Below the pieces are notes generated by a model, which worked only from the letters and a program-made list of their open reading frames with translations, did not search any database and was not told where the DNA came from. A stretch of 64,000 bases of DNA, taken from the NCBI RefSeq assembly GCF_000710915.1, contig NZ_BAUA01000008.1, positions 57,276 through 121,275 of the forward strand, in the 5' to 3' direction. A program made the translations under genes and the position numbers. Shown here one piece after another: positions 51,104 through 60,157 of this stretch; the stretch's first letter is position 1; each line of letters opens with the position of its first letter. This DNA is from Nocardia brasiliensis IFM 10847. Its GTDB lineage: Bacteria > Actinomycetota > Actinomycetes > Mycobacteriales > Mycobacteriaceae.

Positions 51104-52822
51104 TTGGTTGGGGTGTTGAGAGCGCGGTTGCAAGCTTCGGTCGAATGGTGGGCAGGCTTGCGGCAGCGAGGGGGCTGGTCGTGGTGGGCCGCGGTGGCGG
51201 CGATTGCGGGCGGTGCCCTGGTACTGGGCTGGCGGGCGAGCAAATACGGCAGCTGGATGGTCGACGACGCGGGCATCACCTTCGCCTACGCCCGCAGCGT
51301 CGCCGCGGGTCTGGGACCGGTGTTGCAGCCGGGCGCGCCACCCGTGGAAGGGTTCTCCAATCCCACTTGGCTTTTCGTGCTGGTGGTGGGGTCCTGGTGC
51401 GGACTCTTCGACCGCGGCAGCATCTTCGGCGTACCCGACTACGTGCTCTACCCGAAAGCGGTTGCGCTGCTGTGCTGTGCGGGCATTCTCACCGCCTGCT
51501 ACTTCGCGGCCCGGCGGGTTTCGCGCTGGCCGGCGCTGGTCACCTTCGCGGCGGGGGTGCTGCTGGCCGCGATCCCATCGTTTGTGATCTGGTGTTTCTC
51601 CGGGCTGGAGAACTCGTTGTTCGCGTTGGCGGCGTGCGCGTTGGCGGTGCACCTGTTTCTCGCCGTGCTGGACGGGCGGTTGTGGACGCCCAAGGTGGCC
51701 GTGCTCGCCGGGGCGATAGCGGCGTTCGCCGCCTTGACCCGCCCGGACGGCCTCATCTATCTCGTTGCCTACCCGGCGATTTCGCTGCTGCTGGTGCGGC
51801 GCGCGACGTGGCCGGCCGCGCTGCGCGGGGTGCTCTACTCGGGGCTGGCGTTCGCGCTTCCGTTCGGCGCTTACCTCGGGTGGCGCTACAGCGAGTTCGG
51901 AAGGCTCGTCGCGAACACCGCGGTCGCGAAGAACCAGGAAATGCCCAGCGTGGGGGACCTGAGCAGGATCGGCGACCTGGTGCAGTACGCCGGCGCCCCC
52001 GCCGTCATCCTGGCGGTCGGCGCGGTCGGGCTCGCCCTGGCATCGCCGGGTAAGTGGCGCGACGGCGCGGTCGCGCTACTGGTGCCGCTGGCCCTGGCGA
52101 TGGTCGCCTACTGTGTGCTGGAGCCGGATTGGATGGCGCAGTTCCGCTTCGCCACCCCGGTGTGGGCGCTCGGAGCCGTCGTCTTCGCGATCTCGGCGGG
52201 CGAGCTGCTGGCGAAGCTGCACCTGTACCGCCGGGTTCTGGTGGTGCTCGCCCTTGTCGGCGCACTGATCCCGTCGGGTGTCGCGTTCGCCGACGCATCC
52301 GGCTTGTATCGCGCGAATTCCGATGTGCCGCTGTGCTGGATCGTCCTGCGTTTCGGGGAGGTCTTCAACGGCTACGCCGACATCCTGGAGCTCGACCAAG
52401 GATCGTTGTTCACCCCCGACATGGGCGGCAGCTCGCTGACGTCGCGGTTGCGGCTGATCGATATGGCCGGGCTGGTCGAGGCCCGGATCGCGGACATCTA
52501 CGCGGGCAAAGACCACACCGATCTCAGCGACTACATCTTCGACGAGATCAAACCCACCTTCGTGCACACGCACGGCGCCTGGATGGGCAACCTGATCACC
52601 GTCGACCCGCGCATCGACCGTGACTACTACCGGATCCACCGCTCGCCGGACCCGGATCGACCGGACGAGGACTGGGTCCGCAAAGACGTTGTCCGCGAGG
52701 AGAACCAGCTGCAACAGCTGCGCGACTACGCGGGCCGAGTATTGCCGCCCCTGTGGCCCGGCTTCCGCGCCGCCGATTCCTGCGGCCCGGCCCTGCGGCC
52801 GGGACAGACCCCGGGAAGCTGA
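51104..52822 (+). CDS. GT-C membrane glycosyltransferase, AftB-like
   Basis: A 572-residue protein with about 10 membrane helices and a C-terminal soluble domain (about 430-572). The first outside loop has V-D-D-A-G-I-T-F-A-Y-A-R and P-V-E-G-F-S-N-P-T-W, the acidic and aromatic motif of AftB-type arabinofuranosyltransferases that use decaprenyl-phospho-arabinose. Start may be TTG at 51104 or GTG at 51113; ribosome sites are weak. It is divergent from the four-gene glycosyltransferase operon. A cell-envelope glycan role is likely, exact linkage unknown. Confidence 0.8.
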   Translation: MVGVLRARLQASVEWWAGLRQRGGWSWWAAVAAIAGGALVLGWRASKYGSWMVDDAGITFAYARSVAAGLGPVLQPGAPPVEGFSNPTWLFVLVVGSWCGLFDRGSIFGVPDYVLYPKAVALLCCAGILTACYFAARRVSRWPALVTFAAGVLLAAIPSFVIWCFSGLENSLFALAACALAVHLFLAVLDGRLWTPKVAVLAGAIAAFAALTRPDGLIYLVAYPAISLLLVRRATWPAALRGVLYSGLAFALPFGAYLGWRYSEFGRLVANTAVAKNQEMPSVGDLSRIGDLVQYAGAPAVILAVGAVGLALASPGKWRDGAVALLVPLALAMVAYCVLEPDWMAQFRFATPVWALGAVVFAISAGELLAKLHLYRRVLVVLALVGALIPSGVAFADASGLYRANSDVPLCWIVLRFGEVFNGYADILELDQGSLFTPDMGGSSLTSRLRLIDMAGLVEARIADIYAGKDHTDLSDYIFDEIKPTFVHTHGAWMGNLITVDPRIDRDYYRIHRSPDPDRPDEDWVRKDVVREENQLQQLRDYAGRVLPPLWPGFRAADSCGPALRPGQTPGS

Positions 52823-52850
52823 TCGACCGGACCACCGCGGGCGGCGTTGC

Positions 52851-53996
52851 TCACAATGTCCGGGCGATGATCTCCTTCATGATCTCGTTGGTGCCCGCGT
52901 AGATCATCTGCACCCGGTTGTCCACCCACATGCGCGAGATCGGGTACTCGGTCATGTAGCCGTAACCGCCGTGCAGCTGCAGACATTCACTGGCGACCGA
53001 CATCGCACGCTCGGTGGTCCACCACTTGGCCATCGCGACGGTGGCGATATCGAGTTCGCCCGCAATGTGTTTGACGATGCAGTCGTCGGTGAACACGCGC
53101 GCGATCTTGGTCTCGGTGGCGACCTCGGCGAGCTTGAACTTGGTGTTCTGGAAGCCGAAGATGGTGCGGCCGAACGCTTCGCGCTCCTTGGTGTAGCGGA
53201 TCGTGTGCGCCAGCGCGGTTTCCATGCCCGCCACCGCGCCGACCGCGATGATCAGGCGCTCCTGCGGCAGCTGCTGCATCAGCTGGACGAAGCCCTGGCC
53301 TTCGGCGGTGCCGAGCAGATTGGTCACGGGAACGCGAACGTCCTCGAAGAACAGCTCCGAGGTGTCCTGGCCCTTCTGGCCGATCTTGTCGAGCACCCGG
53401 CCGCGCCGGAACCCGGCCCGTTCGGCCTCGACGAGGACCAGGCTGACGCCCGCGGCGCCCTGCGTGGCATCGGTCTTGACGACCACGATGATGAGGTCGG
53501 CCTGTGCGCCGTTGGTGATGAAGGTCTTCGATCCGTTGACGACGTACTCGTCGCCCTCGCGGACCGCCTTGGTCTTGATGTTCTGCAGGTCGGAGCCGGT
53601 GCCGGGCTCGGTCATCGCGATCGCGCCGACCACCTCGCCGGTGGCCATCTTCGGCAGCCACTGCCGCTTCTGCTCCTCGGTGCCGTAGGCCAGCAGGTAG
53701 TGCGCGACGATGCCGTTGTGCAGGCTGGCGCCCCACGCGGTGTCGAGGGCCTTGGCCTGCTCTTCGATCAGCACCGCCTCGTGCGCGAAAGTGCCACCGC
53801 CGCCGCCGTATTCCTCGGGAATGGACAGGCACAGCAGGCCGAGTTCGCCCGCCTTGGTCCACAGGTCGCGGTCGACATGGTGCTGGCCGATGAACTTCTC
53901 GATGTTCGGCGTGACCTCTTTTGCGAAGAAGGCTTGGGCGAGCTCGCGCAGCGCGTCGAGGTCGTCGTTCATCCAACTCGACCGGTAGGCGGCCAT
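52851..53996 (-). CDS. Acyl-CoA dehydrogenase
   Basis: A 381-residue FAD-dependent acyl-CoA dehydrogenase of usual length. A-M-T-E-P-G-T-G-S-D-L, F-I-T-N-G, G-Q-D-T-S-E-L, L-H-G-G-Y-G-Y and I-Y-A-G-T-N-E-I-M-K-E (catalytic Glu) are in place. AAAGGAG precedes the ATG. It is divergent from the TetR gene with two perfect tandem operators between, so induction by a ligand of that regulator is likely. Probably beta-oxidation of a fatty or branched acyl chain. Confidence 0.93.
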   Translation of the reverse strand: MAAYRSSWMNDDLDALRELAQAFFAKEVTPNIEKFIGQHHVDRDLWTKAGELGLLCLSIPEEYGGGGGTFAHEAVLIEEQAKALDTAWGASLHNGIVAHYLLAYGTEEQKRQWLPKMATGEVVGAIAMTEPGTGSDLQNIKTKAVREGDEYVVNGSKTFITNGAQADLIIVVVKTDATQGAAGVSLVLVEAERAGFRRGRVLDKIGQKGQDTSELFFEDVRVPVTNLLGTAEGQGFVQLMQQLPQERLIIAVGAVAGMETALAHTIRYTKEREAFGRTIFGFQNTKFKLAEVATETKIARVFTDDCIVKHIAGELDIATVAMAKWWTTERAMSVASECLQLHGGYGYMTEYPISRMWVDNRVQMIYAGTNEIMKEIIARTL

Positions 53997-54050
53997 CGAG
54001 TCTCCTTTGGTTCGGGCGCCACGCTGGAGATGTATGTAACCAGCATTCGC

Positions 54051-54086
54051 GGGTACAGCATGTACCCGGCGGGTACAGTGTGTACC
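54051..54086. promoter_or_regulatory. Two tandem palindromic operators (TetR)
   Basis: GGGTACAGCATGTACCC (54051-54067) and GGTACAGTGTGTACC (54072-54086) are two perfect inverted repeats GGTACA-N3-TGTACC. Their centres are 20 bp apart, two helical turns. They lie between the acyl-CoA dehydrogenase and the TetR gene and fit binding of two dimers on one DNA face. Regulator binding is inferred. Confidence 0.8.
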
Positions 54087-54152
54087 ACCTATGCGGTGCG
54101 GGCAAGAGTTCCTGCGCGTCGAGCTGCCCGCATTCCGTTAACGTGAGACCTC

Positions 54153-54827
54153 GTGGCAGAACGACGCTGGACCGACACCGCCGAGGTGCGGCGCTCGACG
54201 AGCCGCGCGCCGGGCCGGGACGAGCGGCGGCGGATCATCGTGGACGCGGCGATCGCGGCCATCGAAGAGCACGGGCCCGACGCGTTGACGGGCCAGATCG
54301 CGGATCGGGCCGGTTTGGCGCGCAGTCACGTCTACCGGCATTTCGCCAGCAAAGAAGAGCTGGATCTGGCCGTGGCCCGGCGTGCGTACGACGATCTGAA
54401 GCGCCAGATCCGGGCGGCGCTCGAGATCGAGGGCTCGCCGTACGCGATCATCCGGGCGCCGATCGCCGAGCATGTCAGCTGGGCCGATGAACACCCGAAC
54501 CTGTACCGGTTCCTGCTGGAGCGCAACTACCGGCACGGCAGTGACGAGCCGCGGGTGGGCGGTAGTGCGTTCGCCGCCGAGATCTCCGCTGCCGCAACGC
54601 GTTACCTGCCGGAATTCGGCGCCGATCCACTGGCGGCCGATCGCTTGGTCGTCGCCCTGCTCGGTCTGATCGATGCGTCGGTGCGCTGGTGGCTGGTGCA
54701 CCGCGGCATGACCCGGAACGAGCTGATCGAGCAACTCGCCACCGAAGCGTGGCTGCTGCTCGATCATCGGCTCCGCGGACTCGGCATCGAGCTGAACCTG
54801 CACGGGGAGTTGCCCGACGAGGTCTGA
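54153..54827 (+). CDS. TetR family regulator, probably of the acyl-CoA dehydrogenase gene
   Basis: A 224-residue TetR protein. The helix-turn-helix (residues about 45-65: Q-I-A-D-R-A-G-L-A-R-S-H-V-Y-R-H-F) is preceded by a basic arm rich in Arg. The C-terminal ligand domain resembles FadR/KstR-like regulators in length. GTG start. Tandem operators in the divergent promoter suggest control of the dehydrogenase and itself. Confidence 0.92.
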   Translation: MAERRWTDTAEVRRSTSRAPGRDERRRIIVDAAIAAIEEHGPDALTGQIADRAGLARSHVYRHFASKEELDLAVARRAYDDLKRQIRAALEIEGSPYAIIRAPIAEHVSWADEHPNLYRFLLERNYRHGSDEPRVGGSAFAAEISAAATRYLPEFGADPLAADRLVVALLGLIDASVRWWLVHRGMTRNELIEQLATEAWLLLDHRLRGLGIELNLHGELPDEV

Positions 54828-54954
54828 CCTCGGCCCGAGTGCTCACGTCCGGCAGTTGTTCCGACTCCATCGAAATCATGGCCGATGCGCCCGATCGAGT
54901 GTTAAGCTACCGATCAGCAACATTCGGTAATCTGAATTTTAGGATGTGAGCCCC

Positions 54955-55479
54955 ATGAAGAAACTCGTCACGAGGGCGGTGCCGGGCGCGCTGCTCGCGA
55001 TCCTGGCCTGCGCCGCGCCCTCGCACGCGGCACCCGTCGATGCGCAGCAAGCGCGCGATACCTGTCTCGACTATCTTCTGCAGACCATCCGCGCCATGCC
55101 CGAAGGCACCTACCTCGAGGCGGCGCCCGACGTTTCGCTGCCGCCTGGGCATGTCATGCAGACGGGTACCGGCAGCGCGTTCTTGCCGCGCGCCGAGCAT
55201 TATTCGCTGGGGTACCGGTTGCTGGGCGACAGTTCGTCGGCGGTCTACGCGAGCGCCGAAGCGGCGTGGGAATCCTTCGGCTGGGAACTCGTCCGCAAAC
55301 CCCCGTACCCGAACGGCGCCACCGAGACACAGGCCCGCCCGGCCGACGGCTACCTGCTCGATGTGCTGCTGGGGGTGGGTCGCGAAGACACCGCCGTCAC
55401 CCTCGGCTGCTCCACCACCGAGCCTTTCCCGGGCGGCGGACCCGCCCCCACTCCGGTTCCGTCGACCCTCGTCCAATAG
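54955..55479 (+). CDS. Secreted hypothetical protein
   Basis: A 174-residue protein with a Sec signal peptide (M-K-K-L-V-T-R... A-P-S-H-A-A, cleavage near 25). The mature part has two cysteines (A-R-D-T-C; L-G-C-S-T-T) that may form a disulfide, and a Pro-rich end. ATG at 54955 was chosen over GTG at 54946 because AGGA lies at a proper distance. The upstream 60 bp is AT-rich and may be the promoter. No family recognised. Confidence 0.7.
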   Translation: MKKLVTRAVPGALLAILACAAPSHAAPVDAQQARDTCLDYLLQTIRAMPEGTYLEAAPDVSLPPGHVMQTGTGSAFLPRAEHYSLGYRLLGDSSSAVYASAEAAWESFGWELVRKPPYPNGATETQARPADGYLLDVLLGVGREDTAVTLGCSTTEPFPGGGPAPTPVPSTLVQ

Positions 55480-55523
55480 GTCGCTCTACGATTGCTTTTC
55501 GGGTGAACGAAATCCTCGGCGCG

Positions 55524-56243
55524 TCAGGGTTGCTGAAAGCCCATGCCGCGCATGACGGTGGTGACGTGGCTGTGCCACAGTGCGTCGGTGTCGGGGATGA
55601 GATCGGTGAGGCTGCCGAAGATTTCGGCGGAGATGAAGCCGATGATCGAGGCCCAAGCGTTGGCCACGATGCCGGGTAGGGGAGTGTCGGGCAGTGTCTC
55701 GCCGTCCAGCAGGGCGTTCATCAGTGGGCCGACCGCCAAGGGGGGCACCGCTGTTCGTTCGGGGTCGGCGGCGCCGGAGCCGACCGCGGACAGGTAGGCC
55801 GCGCCCACAGCGATGACGGTCCGCCCGGCGGCGGGCCCGGTTTCCTCGGGCAGGGCCTGGTGGCCGGGGATCGGCGTGCCGTTGATCAGGGCGAAATCGG
55901 CCCGATTGTGCAGCGACCACTGCCGGGCGGCGTCGCAGCAGGCGCGCCACTGCGCCGCCGGTTCGGTGCCGGCGTCCTGCTGCGCCGCGATGATGGCATC
56001 GGCCATGCTGTCGTACGCGTCCACGCACAGCGCGGTGATCAGCGCCGACTGGTTGTCGAAGTAGCGGAAGATCGCCGCGGGGGACATGCGCATCGCCCGC
56101 GCGATACCGCGCAGCGACAGGCCGCCGGTGCCTTCGGTCTCGAGCTGTTGGCGGGCAAGGGATTTGATTTCGGCGATGGTCTCGGCGCGCCGTTCGGTCC
56201 GCCTGGTGGCCCGGCCCGGCGTGGCGGCGGGGGTGGTGGGCAT
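55524..56243 (-). CDS. TetR family regulator
   Basis: A 239-residue TetR protein. The DNA-binding part has S-L-R-G-I-A-R-A-M-R-M-S-P-A-A-I-F-R-Y-F at about 42-61, and the long C-terminal ligand domain matches the WHG-type (TetR_C_13) group. It is divergent from the MDMPI-like gene, with a short inverted repeat between. Target unknown, possibly that gene. Confidence 0.9.
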   Translation of the reverse strand: MPTTPAATPGRATRRTERRAETIAEIKSLARQQLETEGTGGLSLRGIARAMRMSPAAIFRYFDNQSALITALCVDAYDSMADAIIAAQQDAGTEPAAQWRACCDAARQWSLHNRADFALINGTPIPGHQALPEETGPAAGRTVIAVGAAYLSAVGSGAADPERTAVPPLAVGPLMNALLDGETLPDTPLPGIVANAWASIIGFISAEIFGSLTDLIPDTDALWHSHVTTVMRGMGFQQP

Positions 56244-56311
56244 CGGTGGTCCTTTCCGAGGGGCTCGCGGCTGCTGCGGAGCAGTCTAGCGTTGCCCGTA
56301 CAAGCTGATCA

Positions 56312-56325
56312 CACTGTGAACAGTG
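56312..56325. promoter_or_regulatory. Short inverted repeat, possible TetR operator
   Basis: CACTG-TGAA-CAGTG (56312-56325) is a perfect 5-bp inverted repeat in the divergent region between the TetR and MDMPI-like genes. The position fits an operator, but the symmetry is short. Confidence 0.35.
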
Positions 56326-56437
56326 CCCACGTCGATTCGCTCATTGACAGCGTCGCGCCGGCTGTGAATTATAGTAACAAAGTGATCGGCGATTACATTG
56401 TGGGCGGAAGTCGATCTTCCGTGGACCAGGAGCTGCC

Positions 56438-57061
56438 ATGACCGCAGTGCAGACCAGTACCAGGGCGATGCTGGCGCAGGAGTATCGGGACGTCGCCGAC
56501 CTGCTGCGTACCCTCACGCCGCAGGAGTGGGAAACCGAGACGCTCTGCGCCGGATGGCGGGTCCGTGATGTCGTGGCCCATGTGCTCTACGAAGCGACCC
56601 CACCGCTGCGGTACGTCTTCGAGATCGTCCGCAGTGGCGGGTCGATGGACCGGCTGAACGAGCTCTACATCCGTCGCGGCGCGTCCAAGACGACCGGCGA
56701 ACTGCTTGCCGCCTTCGAATCGATCCACGGTCAGGGCCTGGGCGCCCGGGTCGCACCGAGAAATGTGCTGGCGGACTTGATGATTCATCACCAGGACATC
56801 CGCCGCCCGCTCGCGCGTCCGCGCACCGTACCGGCCGATCGCCTGGTCACTCTGCTGCGCCACCCCGACCCGTTCCTGCGACCGGGCCCGCGCATGCGGG
56901 GATTGCGTTTCGCCGCGACGGATGTCGACTGGGAGCACGGCACCGGGCCCGCGGTGACCGGTCCGGGCGAAGCCATCTTCATGGCCATCGCGGGCCGTAC
57001 CGTCGCGCTGGCGGACTTGCACGGTCCCGGTGTCGACACTTTGCGCGCGCGGCTGCGCTGA
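56438..57061 (+). CDS. MDMPI-family (maleylpyruvate isomerase, mycothiol-dependent type) protein
   Basis: A 207-residue DinB-like helical-bundle protein of the actinobacterial MDMPI N-terminal family. The N-terminal W-R-V-R-D-V-V-A-H-V-L gives the first metal His (about 48) and I-H-H-Q-D-I-R-R-P gives the further metal ligands near 120. Such proteins are mycothiol-dependent or unassigned metalloenzymes. It lacks the C-terminal mutase-type domain of longer members. ATG follows the GGAGC-containing leader. Substrate unknown. Confidence 0.8.
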   Translation: MTAVQTSTRAMLAQEYRDVADLLRTLTPQEWETETLCAGWRVRDVVAHVLYEATPPLRYVFEIVRSGGSMDRLNELYIRRGASKTTGELLAAFESIHGQGLGARVAPRNVLADLMIHHQDIRRPLARPRTVPADRLVTLLRHPDPFLRPGPRMRGLRFAATDVDWEHGTGPAVTGPGEAIFMAIAGRTVALADLHGPGVDTLRARLR

Positions 57062-57251
57062 CTGTCGGAGGCGTATCCGTTGCCGGGGCGCTTCGTTTTG
57101 TGGACCGCTGGGGTTCGCCCGCTTCGTTCGGCGCACTGACGCCGCGCTTCGCGTCGAGCAGGATTGACGTACGGCGCATCGCGGACGCCTCGGCATCGAG
57201 TCCACGGTGTCGCTGCGGTTCCGTGCGACGAACCGAAGTGAGGTCTACGTG

Positions 57252-58061
57252 ATGGCTGCTTTCTCGGCAACTCGAAAGACCGCCGACCGACGGCGCGGCG
57301 CGGACAGTTACGACGACATCGAACCGGCCCTGCTGGAATTGTCGGGCCTGGATCGTGACGATCCCGAATACCCGCAGCTGCGCGCGACGATCGTGCACCG
57401 GTGCCTGCCACTGGCCGATCACATCGCGCGGCGCTTCAGCGGCCGGGGTGAGACCTACGACGACCTCTATCAAATCGCGTCCGTGGGCGTCGTCTTGGCG
57501 GTCGATCGTTTCGATCCGTCCCGGGGCAGCCCGTTTCTCGCCTTCGCGGTGCCCACGATCATGGGCGAGGTACGGCGACATTTCCGTGATCACACCTGGG
57601 CGGTCCGGGTGCCGCGCCGGGTCAAGGAAACCCAGCAGCGGATCGGGCCGACGGTGGAGCTGCTGTCGCACCGGTTCGGCCGCCCGCCGACGGCGATGGA
57701 ACTCGCGATCGAGCTGGACCTGGATTTGACCGAGGTGACCCAGGCGCTGATCGCCACCAACTGCTACCGGACCGATTCGCTGGATCCGGCGGCGGACACC
57801 GGAAGTGATACGGGCGCTGCGGCCTTCGCCGAAAACCTCGGTGACGAAGACGGCAACTACGAACTCACCGAGAACGCCCTCGCCGTCGCGCCGTTGCTGG
57901 CGGCCTTGCCTGAGGCAGAGCGCCGCATCCTGCACATGCGCTTCTTCGAAGGGCTCACCCAGGCGCAGATCGGCCGGCAATGCGGGGTCTCCCAGATGCA
58001 GATCTCCCGAATCCTGTCGCGCACCTTGACTGCACTGCGCGCCGAAGTTTTGGCCGACTGA
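57252..58061 (+). CDS. SigB/SigF-type alternative sigma factor
   Basis: A 269-residue sigma-70 family protein of the B/F/G group. Region 2 reads D-D-L-Y-Q-I-A-S-V-G-V-V-L-A-V-D-R-F-D-P (about 72-91), region 3 follows, and region 4 has L-T-Q-A-Q-I-G-R-Q-C-G-V-S-Q-M-Q-I-S-R. ATG at 57252 is preceded by GTGAGG; the frame is open to 57207. No anti-sigma or anti-anti-sigma gene is adjacent, which is unusual for this group. Confidence 0.93.
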   Translation: MAAFSATRKTADRRRGADSYDDIEPALLELSGLDRDDPEYPQLRATIVHRCLPLADHIARRFSGRGETYDDLYQIASVGVVLAVDRFDPSRGSPFLAFAVPTIMGEVRRHFRDHTWAVRVPRRVKETQQRIGPTVELLSHRFGRPPTAMELAIELDLDLTEVTQALIATNCYRTDSLDPAADTGSDTGAAAFAENLGDEDGNYELTENALAVAPLLAALPEAERRILHMRFFEGLTQAQIGRQCGVSQMQISRILSRTLTALRAEVLAD

Positions 58062-58101
58062 GCGCGGCGGAATTTCACTCGCCCAGGTCGTACTCGGCCG
58101 C

Positions 58102-59514
58102 TCAGCCCCGAACGCGCAGGTATTGCGCGAGGGTCGCTGCGGAGGCGGTGATCGCGCCGATGTAGCCGTCGGGCCGGACAAGGACGTAGGTGCCGGGGGA
58201 GACGTCGTAGCCTTCGCACGGGGACAGGGTGAGCGTCGGCAGGCCGAGGTTCGGGGTGGGGGCGTCGAAGGCCAGCAGGGTGTGGTGCGGCCCTCGGAAG
58301 GCGTCGAAAAGTGTTGTGCCGGAGGGGAGTCGACCGTCGGGTGCGCGGTCTCCGGCGCGGAGAGTGCCGGGGTCGGCGCGGTCGTCGAGGGCGAGCGGGC
58401 CATCGCGGTAGGAGATATCGAGCTGATGGATCGCGGGTGCGGTGCTGCCGCCGCGGAAGTCCTGCTCATGCAGCAGCGAGCTCAGACCCAGGACGTTCGC
58501 GGCGACCGGCATCCGCTCGGCCGCATAGGTTTCCAGGAGCCCGGGGTCGGTGCCGTCGACGGCGGCCGCGAGCTTCCAGCCGAGGTTGTACGCGTCCTGT
58601 ATCCCGGTGTTGAGTCCCTGGCCGCCGGCCGAGGAATGGACGTGCGCCGCGTCGCCCGCGAGCAGTACCCGCCCGACCCGATAGCGGTCGACCATGCGAA
58701 CGTTCAAGCGGTACAACGAGATCCAGCGCAGATCGAACAGCTCGATATCGGTGCGGCCGGAGCGTTGCGCGCACAGCCGCCGTACCGCGTCCAACGTCAG
58801 TTCCGGAGTTTCCTCGGCCGGTAGCGAGACGACGAACTGGTAATAGTCGCTGCCGGGCAGGTTCCACAGCGAAAACCGTTGGCCCACATCGCCGCCGTCG
58901 GTGAGGATATGGCAGTAGCGTCCGTCGAGTCCGCGCACCCGGACGTCGCCGATCAGGGTGCGTTCGGATTCGACGGCGTCGCCGAGGAAGTCGACGCCGA
59001 TCGCCTTGCGGACGGTGCTGTGCCCTCCGTCGGTGCCCACCAGATAGGCGCCCTCGATCGGGCCGTTCGCCGTGTGTGCGACGACGCTGTCGGCATCCTG
59101 GTCGACTTCGAGGACTTCGGAATTCCACTCGACCTGCCCGCCCAGTTCGACCAGGCGGCGGTGCAGAATCTCCTCGGTCCGCCACTGCGGAATCAGCCAG
59201 GGATCCGGGAACGGCACGGTGGCCGAGGCCGAAAGCTTTGGTGTGCCGAGCATTTCGGCGATGGACCGTTCCCACACCACCTCGTGTCCCCGGTACAGGC
59301 GGAACTCGGGGAAGGGCGCACCGCCGGCGAGTATCGCGTCGAGCACGCCGAGGTCGGCGCAGATCTCGAGCGTGCGCTGCTGCAATCCCTTCGCGCGTGA
59401 GCCGGGAAACACGCCCGGCGCCTTGTCCAGGAGGCGCAACGGCACCTGGCGGCGCGCGAGATCGCACGCGAGGGTGAGTCCGGTCGGGCCTGCCCCGACG
59501 ATCAATATCGTCAC
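58102..59514 (-). CDS. FAD-dependent aromatic monooxygenase (PheA/TfdB family)
   Basis: A 470-residue class A flavin monooxygenase. The FAD-binding G-A-G-P-T-G (residues 7-12), central D-G-x-x-S-x-x-R motif as D-G-G-H-S-T-V-R, and second FAD motif V-L-L-A-G-D-A-A-H-V-H are present. The C-terminal thioredoxin-like domain is included. GTG start overlaps the TetR stop by 4 nt (GTGA), so it is cotranscribed with its likely regulator. Expected reaction is NAD(P)H-dependent hydroxylation of an aromatic or polyketide substrate. Confidence 0.92.
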   Translation of the reverse strand: MTILIVGAGPTGLTLACDLARRQVPLRLLDKAPGVFPGSRAKGLQQRTLEICADLGVLDAILAGGAPFPEFRLYRGHEVVWERSIAEMLGTPKLSASATVPFPDPWLIPQWRTEEILHRRLVELGGQVEWNSEVLEVDQDADSVVAHTANGPIEGAYLVGTDGGHSTVRKAIGVDFLGDAVESERTLIGDVRVRGLDGRYCHILTDGGDVGQRFSLWNLPGSDYYQFVVSLPAEETPELTLDAVRRLCAQRSGRTDIELFDLRWISLYRLNVRMVDRYRVGRVLLAGDAAHVHSSAGGQGLNTGIQDAYNLGWKLAAAVDGTDPGLLETYAAERMPVAANVLGLSSLLHEQDFRGGSTAPAIHQLDISYRDGPLALDDRADPGTLRAGDRAPDGRLPSGTTLFDAFRGPHHTLLAFDAPTPNLGLPTLTLSPCEGYDVSPGTYVLVRPDGYIGAITASAATLAQYLRVRG

Positions 59515-60086
59515 CGAGTTGCTCCTTCGTGCCGGAGTAGAACGAGTAGGACATCGTCGAGGAGGCGGGTGATGAACGTGTCGTCGAACCCGGAACCGAG
59601 TTGGGTCTGGCGCAAGATCATCGCCTCGGCGACGTCGTGGATCAGGTCGACATCGGTGTCCGCGGGCAGATCGCCGCGGTCCATCGCGCGCCGCAGTGCG
59701 TCGTGGAAGGGGGAGAGTTCCTCGTCTTCGATGTGCTCGCGCAGCGCGGCGGCCAAGTCCGCGTCGAACTGCATGGCCGCGACCAACCCGCCGATCATCG
59801 TCGTGTAGCGCTCGGAAGCCTTGGTGCACAACGCTTCCAGCACAGCCAGCAGGTCCCCGCGCAATGTGCCGGTAACCGGGATGGCGGCATTGTGGTCGGC
59901 GTCGTAGGCGTCCAGTGCCGCCTTGACCAGTTCGGCCTTGTTGCGCCAGCGGCGATAAATGGTGGCCTTACTGGCGTTGGCCCGCGCCGCCACCGCGTCC
60001 ATGGTCATGGCCGGATAGCCCTGTTCTGCGACCAGATCCAGCGTCGCCGCCAGGATCGCATCGACTCGTTGCTGCCCTCTGATCAT
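59511..60086 (-). CDS. TetR family regulator of the flavin monooxygenase
   Basis: A 191-residue TetR protein with the DNA-binding T-M-D-A-V-A-A-R-A-N-A-S-K-A-T-I-Y-R-R-W at about 28-47. It belongs to the TetR_C_16-like group in size. A perfect 19-bp palindrome lies 10 nt upstream of its start. It is the first gene of a two-gene operon, so autoregulation with the monooxygenase is likely. Confidence 0.93.
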   Translation of the reverse strand: MIRGQQRVDAILAATLDLVAEQGYPAMTMDAVAARANASKATIYRRWRNKAELVKAALDAYDADHNAAIPVTGTLRGDLLAVLEALCTKASERYTTMIGGLVAAMQFDADLAAALREHIEDEELSPFHDALRRAMDRGDLPADTDVDLIHDVAEAMILRQTQLGSGFDDTFITRLLDDVLLVLLRHEGATR

Positions 60087-60096
60087 GCCGCGAAGC

Positions 60097-60115
60097 GTAC
60101 GAAACTGTTTCGTAC
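60097..60115. promoter_or_regulatory. TetR operator, perfect 19-bp palindrome
   Basis: GTACGAAACTGTTTCGTAC has 8-bp perfect arms around CTG. It lies just upstream of the TetR start codon and between it and the DoxX gene, so it could control the monooxygenase operon. The TACGAAA/TTTCGTA half-site is common among TetR operators. Confidence 0.82.
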
Positions 60116-60157
60116 ACTTCTAGTGAATTATCGTGCGATCCGAACGCGCACTCGTGT

